Shown here: one piece after another, positions 26,483 through 35,668 of the stretch
How the letters are laid out: every line of letters begins with the position of its first letter
Position numbering within the stretch: position 1 is the first letter of the stretch
DNA from: Patiriisocius marinus
GTDB lineage: Bacteria; Bacteroidota; Bacteroidia; Flavobacteriales; Flavobacteriaceae
DNA length: 64,000 bases
Direction: 5' to 3'
Assembly: GCF_008974325.1 (NCBI RefSeq)
Contig: NZ_BKCG01000006.1
Location: forward strand, 1-64,000
Position numbers and translations under genes: made by a program
Notes under the pieces: generated by a model
Database searches by the model: none
The model's input: only the letters and a program-made list of their open reading frames with translations
Told to the model about the DNA's origin: nothing

Positions 26483-27616
26483 TTACAAGAATTTTTGAAT
26501 AACGTTTGTTAATCTAACTCGATCTTCATTAGTTAGGTTACTACCTGATGGTAAACAAAGTCCGTTTTCAAAAAGAGACTGAGCAACATGTGTGCCATAG
26601 AAAGGTGATTCTTTAAACACCGGTTGCATATGCATTGGTTTCCAAAGTGGCCTTGACTCTATATTTTCTTCTAATAAAGCTAAACGAAGTTCCTCAGTTG
26701 TAAATGAAGCTTCGTTACTATTTATAACCACACACGAAAGCCAATGGTTTGAAACATAATCTGAAGAAGGTTCTACAAATACCGTTGCTCCCTTAATGTC
26801 TTTAAATATTTTTTTGTAGAAGGCATTCATATCTTGTCGATACCCTACGTGCTTTTGCAATACTTGCATTTGTCCACGACCAATACCTGCTGAAATATTA
26901 CTCAATCGATAATTGTACCCAATATGACTATGTTGGTAATGAGGAGCATCATCTCTTGCTTGAGTGGCTAAAAAGATAGCCTTATCTCTAATCTCTTTAT
27001 CCTTTGAAATTAAAGCCCCACCGCCTGAAGTAGTGATAATTTTATTACCGTTAAATGATAGAATACTAATCGCTCCAAAGGTTCCACATTTTCTTCCTTT
27101 GTATTCACTTCCAAATGACTCTGCACTATCTTCTAAAATAGGAATATCATATTTTTTAGAAATTGCTGTTATCTCGTCTACTTTAAAAGGCATTCCGTAC
27201 AAATGTACTGCTACAATCGCTTTAGGTTTTTTACCCTTTGCAATTCGATCTTTAATAGCCGTTTCAAGATGAATTGGACAAATATTCCAAGTGTCTTCTT
27301 CACTATCTACAAAAACAGGAGTTGCACCTTGATATACAATAGGGTTAGCTGATGCAGAAAAAGTCATACTTTGACATATCACTTCATCACCTGCAGTAAC
27401 ACCAAGTAAAATTAACCCCAAGTGTAGTGCAGCAGTACCGCTACTTAAAGCAGCTACGTGAACATCTTCTTTTAAATATTCTTGAATATCAACTTCGAAA
27501 TTATTCACATTGGGACCTAAAGGTGCTACCCAGTTAGTATCAAAAGCTTCGTTTACAAAATCTCGTTCTGTACCACCCATATGTGGAGATGATAACCAAA
27601 TTTTAGTTTTATTCAT
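26483..27616 (-). CDS. DegT/DnrJ/EryC1-type sugar aminotransferase, PglE-like
   Basis: This 377-residue PLP-dependent aminotransferase shows AALSSGTAALHLGLILLGV, the PLP-phosphate/aspartate block VAVHLYGMPFK and ILEDSAES, and the PLP lysine in LSFNGNKIITTSGGG. The N-terminus IWLSSPHMGGTERDFVNEAF and C-terminus RSLF-like GLCLPSGSNL are typical of PglE. It should add an amino group at C4 of the 4-keto sugar made by the neighbouring dehydratase, using glutamate. It is one base from the acetyltransferase gene. Confidence 0.9.
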   Translation of the reverse strand: MNKTKIWLSSPHMGGTERDFVNEAFDTNWVAPLGPNVNNFEVDIQEYLKEDVHVAALSSGTAALHLGLILLGVTAGDEVICQSMTFSASANPIVYQGATPVFVDSEEDTWNICPIHLETAIKDRIAKGKKPKAIVAVHLYGMPFKVDEITAISKKYDIPILEDSAESFGSEYKGRKCGTFGAISILSFNGNKIITTSGGGALISKDKEIRDKAIFLATQARDDAPHYQHSHIGYNYRLSNISAGIGRGQMQVLQKHVGYRQDMNAFYKKIFKDIKGATVFVEPSSDYVSNHWLSCVVINSNEASFTTEELRLALLEENIESRPLWKPMHMQPVFKESPFYGTHVAQSLFENGLCLPSGSNLTNEDRVRLTNVIQKFL

Positions 27617-27617
27617 T

Positions 27618-28217
27618 TCAATTTCTAATTATTTTAGCGGGATTACCATACACCATTGCGTTGTCTGGAACATCCTTCGTTACAATTGCTCCAGCACCAA
27701 TGGTTGCCCATTTTCCTATTTTAATTTCAGGTAAAATTACACTACCTGCTCCTACTATTGTCCCCTCACCTATTTGAACACCACCAGCGACACTTGCTTG
27801 GATCGCTATATGAACAAAGTCGCCTATTCTAGCATTATGAGATACCGTAGCATTGTTATTTATTATACAAAAATCTCCAATAGAAACATCTGCATCTACA
27901 ACACTATTTGGAAAAACAACACATCCAACACCTATTCTAGCAGATGGATATACCACAGCCGATTTATGAGTAAATGTAGGGAAATTTCCTTTTATTTTTT
28001 TTGATATTTTCTTTCTTGCTTTATTACTTCCAATACTAATAACTGTTGATTGATTGATAAACGATTCGGAGAATTTACAAACAGGAACATCTAATATTGC
28101 ATCTATTTTAGGACTATCATCAATAACTCTCACAGGAGTATATTCATTTAAAGACCTAATCAACTCAATAACAGCATAACTATGCCCACCTGAACCGTAA
28201 ATTTGTATTTCTTTCAT
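27618..28217 (-). CDS. Sugar O/N-acetyltransferase, PglD-like
   Basis: This 199-residue protein has the PglD layout: an N-terminal Rossmann-like half with IYGSGGHSYAVIELIRSL, and a C-terminal left-handed beta-helix of hexapeptide repeats (IGDFCIINNNATVSHNARIG, then VQIGEGTIVGAGSVI). It ends in NAMVYGNPAKIIRN. The active-site His of the PglD family is probably in TVSHNARIGD. It would N-acetylate the 4-amino sugar. Its ATG overlaps the stop of the sugar transferase by 4 bases (ATGA). Confidence 0.9.
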   Translation of the reverse strand: MKEIQIYGSGGHSYAVIELIRSLNEYTPVRVIDDSPKIDAILDVPVCKFSESFINQSTVISIGSNKARKKISKKIKGNFPTFTHKSAVVYPSARIGVGCVVFPNSVVDADVSIGDFCIINNNATVSHNARIGDFVHIAIQASVAGGVQIGEGTIVGAGSVILPEIKIGKWATIGAGAIVTKDVPDNAMVYGNPAKIIRN

Positions 28218-28819
28218 TTGCTGCCTGTAAAAGGAGTCGTTGTAGCAACTCCCTCTGTATTAATATCTTCTTTAAAGATAACCTTCTTAACTGTCTTAAT
28301 TAATATTTTCAAATCTAAAATGAATGATTGATTTTCAACATACCAAACATCGTATTCAAATTTTTGTTCCCAACTAATCGCATTACGTCCCATTACTTGA
28401 GCCCAGCCAGTTATACCAGGTTTAACTTTATGTCGTTTTCGTTGCGTTTCAGAATAAAGAGGTATATAATGTGGTAATAATGGTCTTGGCCCTACAAAAC
28501 TCATATCACCTTTAATAACGTTTAATAGTTGTGGGATTTCATCTAAAGAAGTAGCTCTAACAAAGGATCCTATTTTTGTTAATCTATTTGCATCTGGTAA
28601 TAAATTACCTTCTTTATCCTTTTTATCGTTCATTGTTTTAAACTTAATGATCGTAAATATTTTCTCCTTAGCGCCTGGTCTTTTTTGAAAAAAGAAGGGC
28701 TTCCCATTATTAGCAATCGCTAAAAAAAGCGTTATTAATAAAAAAATAGGACTAATCGCCAAAAACACCGTAAAGGCAACTAAAAAATCCAAAAAAGGTT
28801 TGATTATTTTTCTATACAC
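28214..28819 (-). CDS. Initiating sugar-phosphate transferase, PglC-like
   Basis: This 201-residue monotopic membrane protein has one N-terminal hydrophobic segment (FLDFLVAFTVFLAISPIFLL). It carries the phosphoglycosyl-transferase blocks GKPFFFQKRPGAKEKIFTIIKFKTM, TSLDEIPQLLNVIKGDMSFVGPRPLL and KHRVKPGITGWAQVMGRN-like text. This is the short PglC form, which moves the bacillosamine-type sugar phosphate onto undecaprenyl phosphate and so begins repeat-unit assembly. The start is GTG; a TATATTTG box ends 5 bases upstream, overlapping the end of the upstream glycosyltransferase gene, and may be fortuitous. Confidence 0.9.
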   Translation of the reverse strand: MYRKIIKPFLDFLVAFTVFLAISPIFLLITLFLAIANNGKPFFFQKRPGAKEKIFTIIKFKTMNDKKDKEGNLLPDANRLTKIGSFVRATSLDEIPQLLNVIKGDMSFVGPRPLLPHYIPLYSETQRKRHKVKPGITGWAQVMGRNAISWEQKFEYDVWYVENQSFILDLKILIKTVKKVIFKEDINTEGVATTTPFTGSK

Positions 28820-28831
28820 AGTGCAAATATA

Positions 28832-29986
28832 TCAAAGGTTTGATTGTAATAGTTTGTATTCGTTTAATAAATATTGGAACATCTCTTGACGATCGTAATT
28901 TTCTACAATTATCTTTCGTGCATTTTTTTTAAGTGTTGACTGAAATTCTTTATTAATAGAAAGATCTCTCATTGCCTCTAGCGTGGCAGCTTCATCTTTT
29001 ACAGGAATTATTATTCCATTTTCTCCAGAGGTTACAATCTCGTTACATCCATTAATATTTGACACAATTGCAGGTAATCCCATTGCTCCTGCTTGCAAAA
29101 CAACATTAGGAAAACCTTCACGATAACTTGGAAAAACCAAACCATCACTCATTGCAAAAAACGGTCTTACGTCATTTTGATATCCCGCGTGTACTATTTT
29201 ATTGTTTGTTTTAATTGCCTCAACAACTGATGGATTTAATGGATCTAATTCTTCTTCAAATGGTCCAACTAGTAGCAAAGTGCACGCACTATTTTCTTTT
29301 AATAACTGCTGAAATGCTCCTACCATTTCATTTACACCTTTATCTGCAACCATTCTGCCAACAAAAACAAAAACAAAATCGGTTAATGGAATGTTCCATT
29401 GACGCTTTTGTCGGGCTATAAACTCTTCAGAATATAACGATGGATCAAAATAAGAAGTGTCAATACCATTAGAACTTCCCTTTCCTAAAACTTTTAGTTT
29501 ACTTGGTTTAGTAAACTTTTCTGAAAGTATAAAATCATAAAGTCCTTTAGAGTTTGGATACACATTTGTGGAAAATTTATATGTTAGCTTTTCTACAAAA
29601 TCTAATACTTTTCTTTTCATTCCAGTGGCTTCCATAAGTGGAAGTCCTGCTACAGTATGTAATCGCAAAGGCACTCTAGCAAAATAAGCAGCCATAATCC
29701 CTACTATTCCTGCTTTAGGTGTATGCGTATGTACTATTAAAGGCTTCTCTTTCTTTAGATAACGGTAAAGCTCATAAACAGCTTTTAAATCCTTTATGGG
29801 TGTTATCTTTCTTGTTAGCTCAATATGTTTAGTAGCAACCCCGTTATACTTACCATACACTTCTAGACGTTCTTTTTCTGCTGAAATTGCAGTCACATCA
29901 AAATGGTCCTTCATAAAGGTTAATTGTCCTTCAAGAAGCTTTTCTAATGATAATGGAATGGTGGTAATTCTTATGAGTTTTCTCAA
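28832..29986 (-). CDS. Glycosyltransferase family 4 type, likely second-sugar transferase
   Basis: This 384-residue GT-B protein has a weakly hydrophobic N-terminal domain with HTHTPKAGIVGIMAAYFARVP and HTVAGLPLMEATGMKRKVLD. Its C-terminal nucleotide-sugar-binding domain contains DFVFVFVGRMVADKGVNEMV and the E-x7-E motif region SYREGFPNVVLQAGAMGLP. Its position immediately before the PglC-like gene suggests it adds the second sugar, as PglA does, though donor and linkage are unknown. It starts with TTG (29986); no ATG occurs before residue 25. Confidence 0.87.
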   Translation of the reverse strand: MRKLIRITTIPLSLEKLLEGQLTFMKDHFDVTAISAEKERLEVYGKYNGVATKHIELTRKITPIKDLKAVYELYRYLKKEKPLIVHTHTPKAGIVGIMAAYFARVPLRLHTVAGLPLMEATGMKRKVLDFVEKLTYKFSTNVYPNSKGLYDFILSEKFTKPSKLKVLGKGSSNGIDTSYFDPSLYSEEFIARQKRQWNIPLTDFVFVFVGRMVADKGVNEMVGAFQQLLKENSACTLLLVGPFEEELDPLNPSVVEAIKTNNKIVHAGYQNDVRPFFAMSDGLVFPSYREGFPNVVLQAGAMGLPAIVSNINGCNEIVTSGENGIIIPVKDEAATLEAMRDLSINKEFQSTLKKNARKIIVENYDRQEMFQYLLNEYKLLQSNL

Positions 29987-29988
29987 AA

Positions 29989-31368
29989 TTAATTATCTAT
30001 CAAATGTTTAATATTGTTTTTCACAAGTCGAAATTTTCCGCTTTTCTCAACGGGAATTGAAGAGACGTATTCAAATTCTAATTGCATTTTTTTACCCACT
30101 CTATCTGTCCAATTATCAATGAATCTCTTTTTACTCTTTTCATTAAAATTTTCGTCGTCGATAATTAGCTTAATAATAATCTTATCCAATTCATTTTGTG
30201 TGGCTTGAAATTTCACAATTCCTTGTGTGTCCTTTAAAGTGTTTGAGACATTTCCAAGATTAATCTTCCCTGTTTCTGGAGAAAAAACGTAATCATCAAT
30301 CCTCCCTAATATCTCCTTAACTAGTGGATTATTATTACCACAACTACAGGTTTCGCTACTTAGCTCTATAGAATCACCAATATCATATCTAATTAATGGC
30401 GTCCCATGTGTTGTAAAACTTGTCACCACCAATTTACCTGAATTTGTGGGTTTATTGTTGGAATCTAAAACTTCAAAAACACCACTTTGCAATTCTAAAT
30501 GTAATTTTTTATTAGCGCACTCTATAATAAATGGAGCCCCTTCAGAAGAGGCGTATTGATCATAAACACCACAATGAAAATAAGATTCAATTAGTCCTTT
30601 ATTCATAGGTGAAATACTCTCTGCTGTGGGAAAAATAGCTTTTACAACTCCTTTGGGAAATGCTAAATCATTGTTCAAACCATATTTAGCTATTTCAAGA
30701 ATATTTGAAGGGAAACCAACTAAATATTCTGGTTGAAATTTAATAAGATCTTTAATATAATATGGTAAATAATCTTTCTTGATATGAAAAGTTGAATAAT
30801 ATTTTACATTGTATAAATAATCTTTCTTCCAAAAACGGTTGCTTTTAATATCACGATTAGTAAGAATATTTTTTCCTGAAAACCAAGCTGTTCTTTTCCC
30901 TAGTTCGTATCCAAAATTTGATCTAAAGTTATCTAACATCGCAAAACGTTCCTGAAAATCTTCATGCGTGAAATATACTTCAAGTGACTTCCCTGTTGTA
31001 CCTCCAGTTTTAGAAACAACAGCTTCTGTTTTAGGAATGGTGTAAATTGTATCAAGGTTAGTTCTAATGTTTTCTTTAGATAAAATTGGTAGCTTAGAAA
31101 TGTTCTTTATCTCTTTAAATTGTGGATCTAAACTTAGTCTTTCATTGAAATATGTTGAATTTTTTATTGCAAATGAAATAAATGAGCCATACTTTTCTTG
31201 TTGAAGTTTCTTTAACTCAACGAGACTTAAATTTTTATTTTCATTAAACAGAGTTCTATAATGTTTATAATTCCCACGATACCTAATTCTATTACTCTTG
31301 TAATTATAAAGTGTTATAAGTGAATTTTGAAATATATGCGGTAATACCTTGTATAATTTTTCTTTCAT
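29989..31368 (-). CDS. CapK / phenylacetate-CoA ligase-like adenylate-forming protein
   Basis: This 459-residue protein shows the adenylate-forming motif VSKTGGTTGKSLEVYF at about 115-130, SSEGAPFIIECANKK, and a C-terminal RYDIGDSIELSSETCSCGNNNP with a CxCG cluster, then LGRIDDYV. Such CapK-like proteins occur widely in capsule loci. Their substrate is not established, but they may activate an acyl or amino acid for side-chain decoration of a sugar. It abuts the GT4 gene (2 bases). Confidence 0.82.
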   Translation of the reverse strand: MKEKLYKVLPHIFQNSLITLYNYKSNRIRYRGNYKHYRTLFNENKNLSLVELKKLQQEKYGSFISFAIKNSTYFNERLSLDPQFKEIKNISKLPILSKENIRTNLDTIYTIPKTEAVVSKTGGTTGKSLEVYFTHEDFQERFAMLDNFRSNFGYELGKRTAWFSGKNILTNRDIKSNRFWKKDYLYNVKYYSTFHIKKDYLPYYIKDLIKFQPEYLVGFPSNILEIAKYGLNNDLAFPKGVVKAIFPTAESISPMNKGLIESYFHCGVYDQYASSEGAPFIIECANKKLHLELQSGVFEVLDSNNKPTNSGKLVVTSFTTHGTPLIRYDIGDSIELSSETCSCGNNNPLVKEILGRIDDYVFSPETGKINLGNVSNTLKDTQGIVKFQATQNELDKIIIKLIIDDENFNEKSKKRFIDNWTDRVGKKMQLEFEYVSSIPVEKSGKFRLVKNNIKHLIDN

Positions 31369-31416
31369 ATTAATAAACTTTTATCTCGTATATTCAAGTT
31401 AATGTTTGAAATATAT

Positions 31417-32760
31417 TTAATCATTAATAAAAGAAACTAATTTTTTAGTTATATTCTTATAATCGAAATTTTCTAATTTATTATTGTAGCTATTTTTCAA
31501 AATACCAAACTCGTTTTTTTCTTTGAATTTGTCATATATGAAATTAGTTAATTTTTTAAAATCTAAATCATAATCTAAGCTAGCATCTTCAAAGGCAAAA
31601 CCTCCATCTACTTCGTGAATTATATTTTTGAACTCACTATTAGGTAAATTTCCATTTACTATTCCCAAAATTGTTTTTTGAGTTAAAAAACATTCAAATA
31701 ATTTTCCTGTTAATATTCCCTGATCTTTAATAGTATTCCAAGTTACAACAATTATCATATCAGAAGTGTTCTGAATACTAATAGATTCAGTTCTACTTAC
31801 TCTACCTCTATCCTCTAAAATTTCAGTTAAGTTAAATTGAGAAGCTTGCTTGTAAAGTTCATTAAATTCACTACCAGCATAAACTAGTTTGAATGAATTA
31901 ACATCGATATTATCTTCTTGTTCTATCAAATACTTCAGTCCTTTAAAAAAAGATTTTAAACTGCGAGTTCCTCCATATAAACTTCCTACATAACAAAAGG
32001 TAAGTACATTACTTGGCACAGAATTATTAACCAACAAATCTTTATCTAAATCATCTGTATCAAAACCATTAGGTAAAAATTTTAATTTGTAATGATATTT
32101 AGAATTAAACTTTTTAAACAAATCTTTAGAAATACAAGTTGCGTAATCTGTTTGAGACAAAATTCTATTTTGAAAACTTGTATTTATTTTAAGTTTTAAC
32201 CAAGTTGAATTAGTTTCATAATTTATTGGGTCTCTAAAATCTGCAAACCAGGTGTTAGCAAATTTATTTTTTCTAACCCAATTTGCAGCCCAATGATCTC
32301 CTAATGCAGGATAACTCGATAGTACAAAATCAAATTCTCCTTCGACATAATTTTCTTTTATAAATGAAATTACATTTTTCTTCCAATCTAAGTTCCTAAT
32401 AATTGTATATATAAATTGCAAGTAAGTAAATAAGAGTGCTTTTAAGGATTTTAAAATATTTTCATTTTGCTTTTTTGTCATGTAATTAGAAGCACTCTGT
32501 TTTTGCAACATAACATTTCGCTTCTTTAAAAACATTTTAACGAACCAATCACTTTGTGAAATAGTATGTTTTTTTACAACATCAATTTCTTTACTCAATA
32601 GAGATTTATCAATTTTTGTATATTCATCTAATTCTGGCGATATAACTGTAATATCATAATCTAACCGTTCTAGATATTTTACTAATTTAGTAATGCGTAT
32701 GGCGCCAATCACATTTTTAGGAGCAAAAGCAGTTGTAATTATTAGTATTTTTTTTTTCAT
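31417..32760 (-). CDS. Glycosyltransferase (GT-B, family 4-like)
   Basis: This 447-residue protein begins MKKKILIITTAFAPKNVIGAIR, typical of the N-terminal Rossmann domain of GT4 enzymes. A mid segment is TWFADFRDPI, then KFLPNGFDTDD, FCYVGSLYGGTRSLKSF and a C-terminal half with a weakly conserved E-x7-E region (GKLFECFLTQKTILGIV). Donor and acceptor are unknown. An A10 run directly follows the ATG (entry at 32748-32757), so any slippage would abolish or shift translation at codon 2. Confidence 0.8.
   Translation of the reverse strand: MKKKILIITTAFAPKNVIGAIRITKLVKYLERLDYDITVISPELDEYTKIDKSLLSKEIDVVKKHTISQSDWFVKMFLKKRNVMLQKQSASNYMTKKQNENILKSLKALLFTYLQFIYTIIRNLDWKKNVISFIKENYVEGEFDFVLSSYPALGDHWAANWVRKNKFANTWFADFRDPINYETNSTWLKLKINTSFQNRILSQTDYATCISKDLFKKFNSKYHYKLKFLPNGFDTDDLDKDLLVNNSVPSNVLTFCYVGSLYGGTRSLKSFFKGLKYLIEQEDNIDVNSFKLVYAGSEFNELYKQASQFNLTEILEDRGRVSRTESISIQNTSDMIIVVTWNTIKDQGILTGKLFECFLTQKTILGIVNGNLPNSEFKNIIHEVDGGFAFEDASLDYDLDFKKLTNFIYDKFKEKNEFGILKNSYNNKLENFDYKNITKKLVSFIND
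32748..32757 (-). repeat. A10 (coding strand) tract at codons 2-5 of a glycosyltransferase
   Basis: Ten A directly follow the start ATG on the minus strand, encoding KKK and the first base of Ile. It is the longest homopolymer I noticed inside a gene here. Confidence 0.8.
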
Positions 32761-32864
32761 AAAACATTTTAAAATATAATCGTATTCTAATATGATTATA
32801 GTTAACTCAAGTTTAGTATTTCTACAAAATAATATTTACTAGGTAATATATTTAAGCTATTCAA

Positions 32865-34109
32865 TTAGAAATATATAAATTTATACCCCATTCCTTCATA
32901 AATTATCCAAAAGATATTTCCATACCATATTTTACTGCTTGTTAGTATAAAACCTAAATAAACCACATTAAATAAAATAAAAAACGAATAAACTGGAACA
33001 AAACCTAAAATATATTTTTGTAGTGTGTTAGACTTAAAATGCACATAAAAACGTATTAGAAAAAAGAAAAACATTTGAGTAGATATTGTCATAAACCTAC
33101 CACCGGATGGGAATAGTGTTAGCATAAACGTAATGGAGAAAAACAATAAAACAAAATTAAATAAACTGTTTAATTCTGGAGTTTCAACACTACAATCCTT
33201 CAACATTTTCTTTATTTTAAAAATAAGAAAGAAAATATAAAAACGAGAAAAATAGTTAAATGTAGCTGTAACTGTATGAAAAAATGATTTAGTCCTTTCG
33301 CTGTATAACTCTGTCATTTCACTACTGTTATACATATCTACCTTAGAAGCAATACTAGGTAAAAGCATTGAAGAAATACCTCCCAAATTAATAATATTAC
33401 TTTCTAAAATAAAGGAAGAAAAAAATGTAATTATAAATATTGTAAAAATCCAAGATGACGTTTGCTCTGTTTTAAATAATCGTTTTCTAAACAGATAGAA
33501 TATTAATAAAAAGGGTATGATCATTAAAAATGAAAAGTGGAATAAAAAAGTGGATAATAAGCCCAATAACCATAACCTATTATTATAAACCATCAAATTA
33601 ATAACAGAACACAAACAAATAATTGCAGCAGTGTAAAATCTAGCTCCATTTATACTTACAACAGAATTTAAAGAGATAAAAACAAGACAAAGTATAAATA
33701 TGGAAAAACTTTTTTCGATGCCCTTAACTTTCAAAAAAAGCTTTACAGATTTATATGAAAAAACTCCAAAGACAAAACCCAAGAATGCGAAGAGTAATTT
33801 TGGGTTATTCGTAAAGTTTTTAACCAGACTAATAGCTGAATATCTATATAAATCAGTATGATATCCATTTAAATATTCATTAAAAATGGTTGATAGATTC
33901 CTATAATAAAACTCATTAAAACCAAAAGCTACTCTGTACGAATCTGCTGACACGTCAGTGAAAGCAAAAGAGTACCCAAACAGTGTATTAAAAAAAATGT
34001 AGATTATTTGACTCTTTCTAGAAGCAATAGTATTAAAAGACACTAAAAATGCACCAAATGGCCAAATAAAGAATAACGGTATTCTTAAATCTATTTTTGT
34101 TTTCTTCAT
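32865..34109 (-). CDS. EpsG-family polysaccharide polymerase (Wzy-like)
   Basis: This 414-residue protein has about ten hydrophobic helices. It has the EpsG pattern of a short loop holding DSYRVAFGFNEFYY after the second helix, and later INGARFYTAAII and PSGGRFMTISTQMFFFFLI. In a Wzx/Wzy-type locus it is the best candidate for polymerising repeat units on the periplasmic face. It has its own candidate promoter and follows a possible terminator. The assignment is by topology and context, as Wzy sequences are poorly conserved. Confidence 0.72.
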   Translation of the reverse strand: MKKTKIDLRIPLFFIWPFGAFLVSFNTIASRKSQIIYIFFNTLFGYSFAFTDVSADSYRVAFGFNEFYYRNLSTIFNEYLNGYHTDLYRYSAISLVKNFTNNPKLLFAFLGFVFGVFSYKSVKLFLKVKGIEKSFSIFILCLVFISLNSVVSINGARFYTAAIICLCSVINLMVYNNRLWLLGLLSTFLFHFSFLMIIPFLLIFYLFRKRLFKTEQTSSWIFTIFIITFFSSFILESNIINLGGISSMLLPSIASKVDMYNSSEMTELYSERTKSFFHTVTATFNYFSRFYIFFLIFKIKKMLKDCSVETPELNSLFNFVLLFFSITFMLTLFPSGGRFMTISTQMFFFFLIRFYVHFKSNTLQKYILGFVPVYSFFILFNVVYLGFILTSSKIWYGNIFWIIYEGMGYKFIYF

Positions 34110-34196
34110 TCGTTGAACTATATTGAATATATTGACCGTTTAGTCTCAATACATAAATCACAATTATAAAATTTAGTTAATAATAAGCAAGTTAAG

Positions 34197-34204
34197 CAAA
34201 CTTA
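34197..34204 (-). promoter_or_regulatory. -7 box for the Wzy-like gene
   Basis: The minus-strand TAAGTTTG matches TAnnTTTG, about 88 bases before the ATG, just after the hairpin at 34215-34246. Confidence 0.33.
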
Positions 34205-34214
34205 ATTATCAAAA

Positions 34215-34246
34215 TAAGAAACTCACTTTTTTTAGTGATTTTCTTA
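34215..34246 (-). terminator. Imperfect hairpin after the polysaccharide deacetylase gene
   Basis: Arms of 13 bases (TAAGAAACTCACT with AGTGATTTTCTTA) match at 12 positions around a six-base loop. The minus-strand tail TTTTGATAATT is only moderately T-rich. With the -7 box beyond it, it may split the locus into two transcripts. Confidence 0.4.
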
Positions 34247-34337
34247 CAGTCAAAACTATCTAAAATATCACTCCGTAATTAATTAGAGATATATTAAACA
34301 GGATTATCTAAAAAAACCTATTTAATTCAAATATTCT

Positions 34338-35654
34338 TTAAGTATTCTCATCTACTATTTGTTTGTATAGATGTTGATATGACATAGACTTCCCTATGTT
34401 AAATGCTGAATTATGCCATAGAAAAACAAATGTTCCATTGTATTTTTTTACTGTTTTAATCAAATAATTAATTTCTTGAGAAACCTGTGATGGATTTTTA
34501 TTTTGATAAGTAATAAAACTACCTTCCATCACAATTAGTGGTTTTTCTATAAGTTTTAACTGCTTTTTAGTTAAAATATTAAAAACTGGGAATTCATAAC
34601 AAACACCGCATCTAAAACCAGGAATATCATGATAAGACATAGTACTATCCCATTTCATATTATTGTCTTCCCAAATTTGCCAAGTTGTAGGGTTTTCAAA
34701 ACGTAAAAAGTGTTGTCTACCAGTAGTTATTACTGTATTGGCTACTTCTTTAAGTTTAATTAACTCTTTTTGAAATTGCGCATTATCATTGTAAGCATTA
34801 TAAGAAGGATGGAAACCAATAAAATGGCCACGGCTCTTAATCTCTGTTAGTAATTTAATAATGGTTGGATGATCAATTCTGTAGTAGTTATCCTTATTTG
34901 ATGTACCTCCACTCATAAAGAAAAAATGAGACTTAAGATTATTATCTTCAGATACTTTCATTAAAAAGTTAAAGGTATTGAAAGGGTCTTCCTTTTTTAA
35001 TTTAAATTTAAACAATAAAATAAACTCTTTTAAGCTTTTACGTTTTATTAAAGCACCTCCAATAGATTTAATAAAATCCTTAGTATTCCACCATAATCTA
35101 GGTAAGTCTACATCATGAGTAATTACCATTTCAAAATCGCGGTCTTTCCGTACTCCTTGATAACCTAAATATTCAAAAACGCCCCAAAGTAAATCTAAAC
35201 ATTCATTTACGATTGGCCTATTTAAAAAATTATTCTTGTAGGCAATAGATTCTCTAGCAGGAAATCTATTATGTTCATCCCTAATATCGATTACATATTC
35301 CTCCCACCTAGTTAACATAAAAAAGGCTGTCGCAAATATATCTGCATGTATAACTACTAAATTTTTTGATATATCTATTTTATTTTCGCCGTATAAAATT
35401 GGAATAGGTTCACTTGTAAAAGGACTACATAAATATTTAACATCTTTAGGTAAATTACTTTTCTTTAAATAATCTTCTTTTTTGAATAAAGTATTTTTTA
35501 GTATGATGGTCTTTCCTTCAAATTCAATAATATAGTCCTGATTATTAATATTTCTATTTAGAATCACATTAAATTCAATACCAAAAAAAGTTTTAAAAAA
35601 AACATCAACAATGTACTCTTTTTCTGGACAAGCCTCATTTATATAAATATTCAT
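34338..35654 (-). CDS. Polysaccharide deacetylase family protein (NodB-like, DUF7033-type N-terminus)
   Basis: This 438-residue protein has an N-terminal region of about 170 residues and a carbohydrate-esterase-4-like domain. The metal-binding start is EMVITHDVDLPRLWW, followed by GHFIGFHPSYNAYN (the H-x3-H-like pair) and a late FVFLWHNSAFN. No signal peptide is seen, which is common in these capsule-locus members. It may remove an acetyl group from an amino sugar in the repeat unit, but loss of activity cannot be excluded from sequence alone. Confidence 0.78.
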   Translation of the reverse strand: MNIYINEACPEKEYIVDVFFKTFFGIEFNVILNRNINNQDYIIEFEGKTIILKNTLFKKEDYLKKSNLPKDVKYLCSPFTSEPIPILYGENKIDISKNLVVIHADIFATAFFMLTRWEEYVIDIRDEHNRFPARESIAYKNNFLNRPIVNECLDLLWGVFEYLGYQGVRKDRDFEMVITHDVDLPRLWWNTKDFIKSIGGALIKRKSLKEFILLFKFKLKKEDPFNTFNFLMKVSEDNNLKSHFFFMSGGTSNKDNYYRIDHPTIIKLLTEIKSRGHFIGFHPSYNAYNDNAQFQKELIKLKEVANTVITTGRQHFLRFENPTTWQIWEDNNMKWDSTMSYHDIPGFRCGVCYEFPVFNILTKKQLKLIEKPLIVMEGSFITYQNKNPSQVSQEINYLIKTVKKYNGTFVFLWHNSAFNIGKSMSYQHLYKQIVDENT

Positions 35655-35668
35655 ATATGATTATTTTA

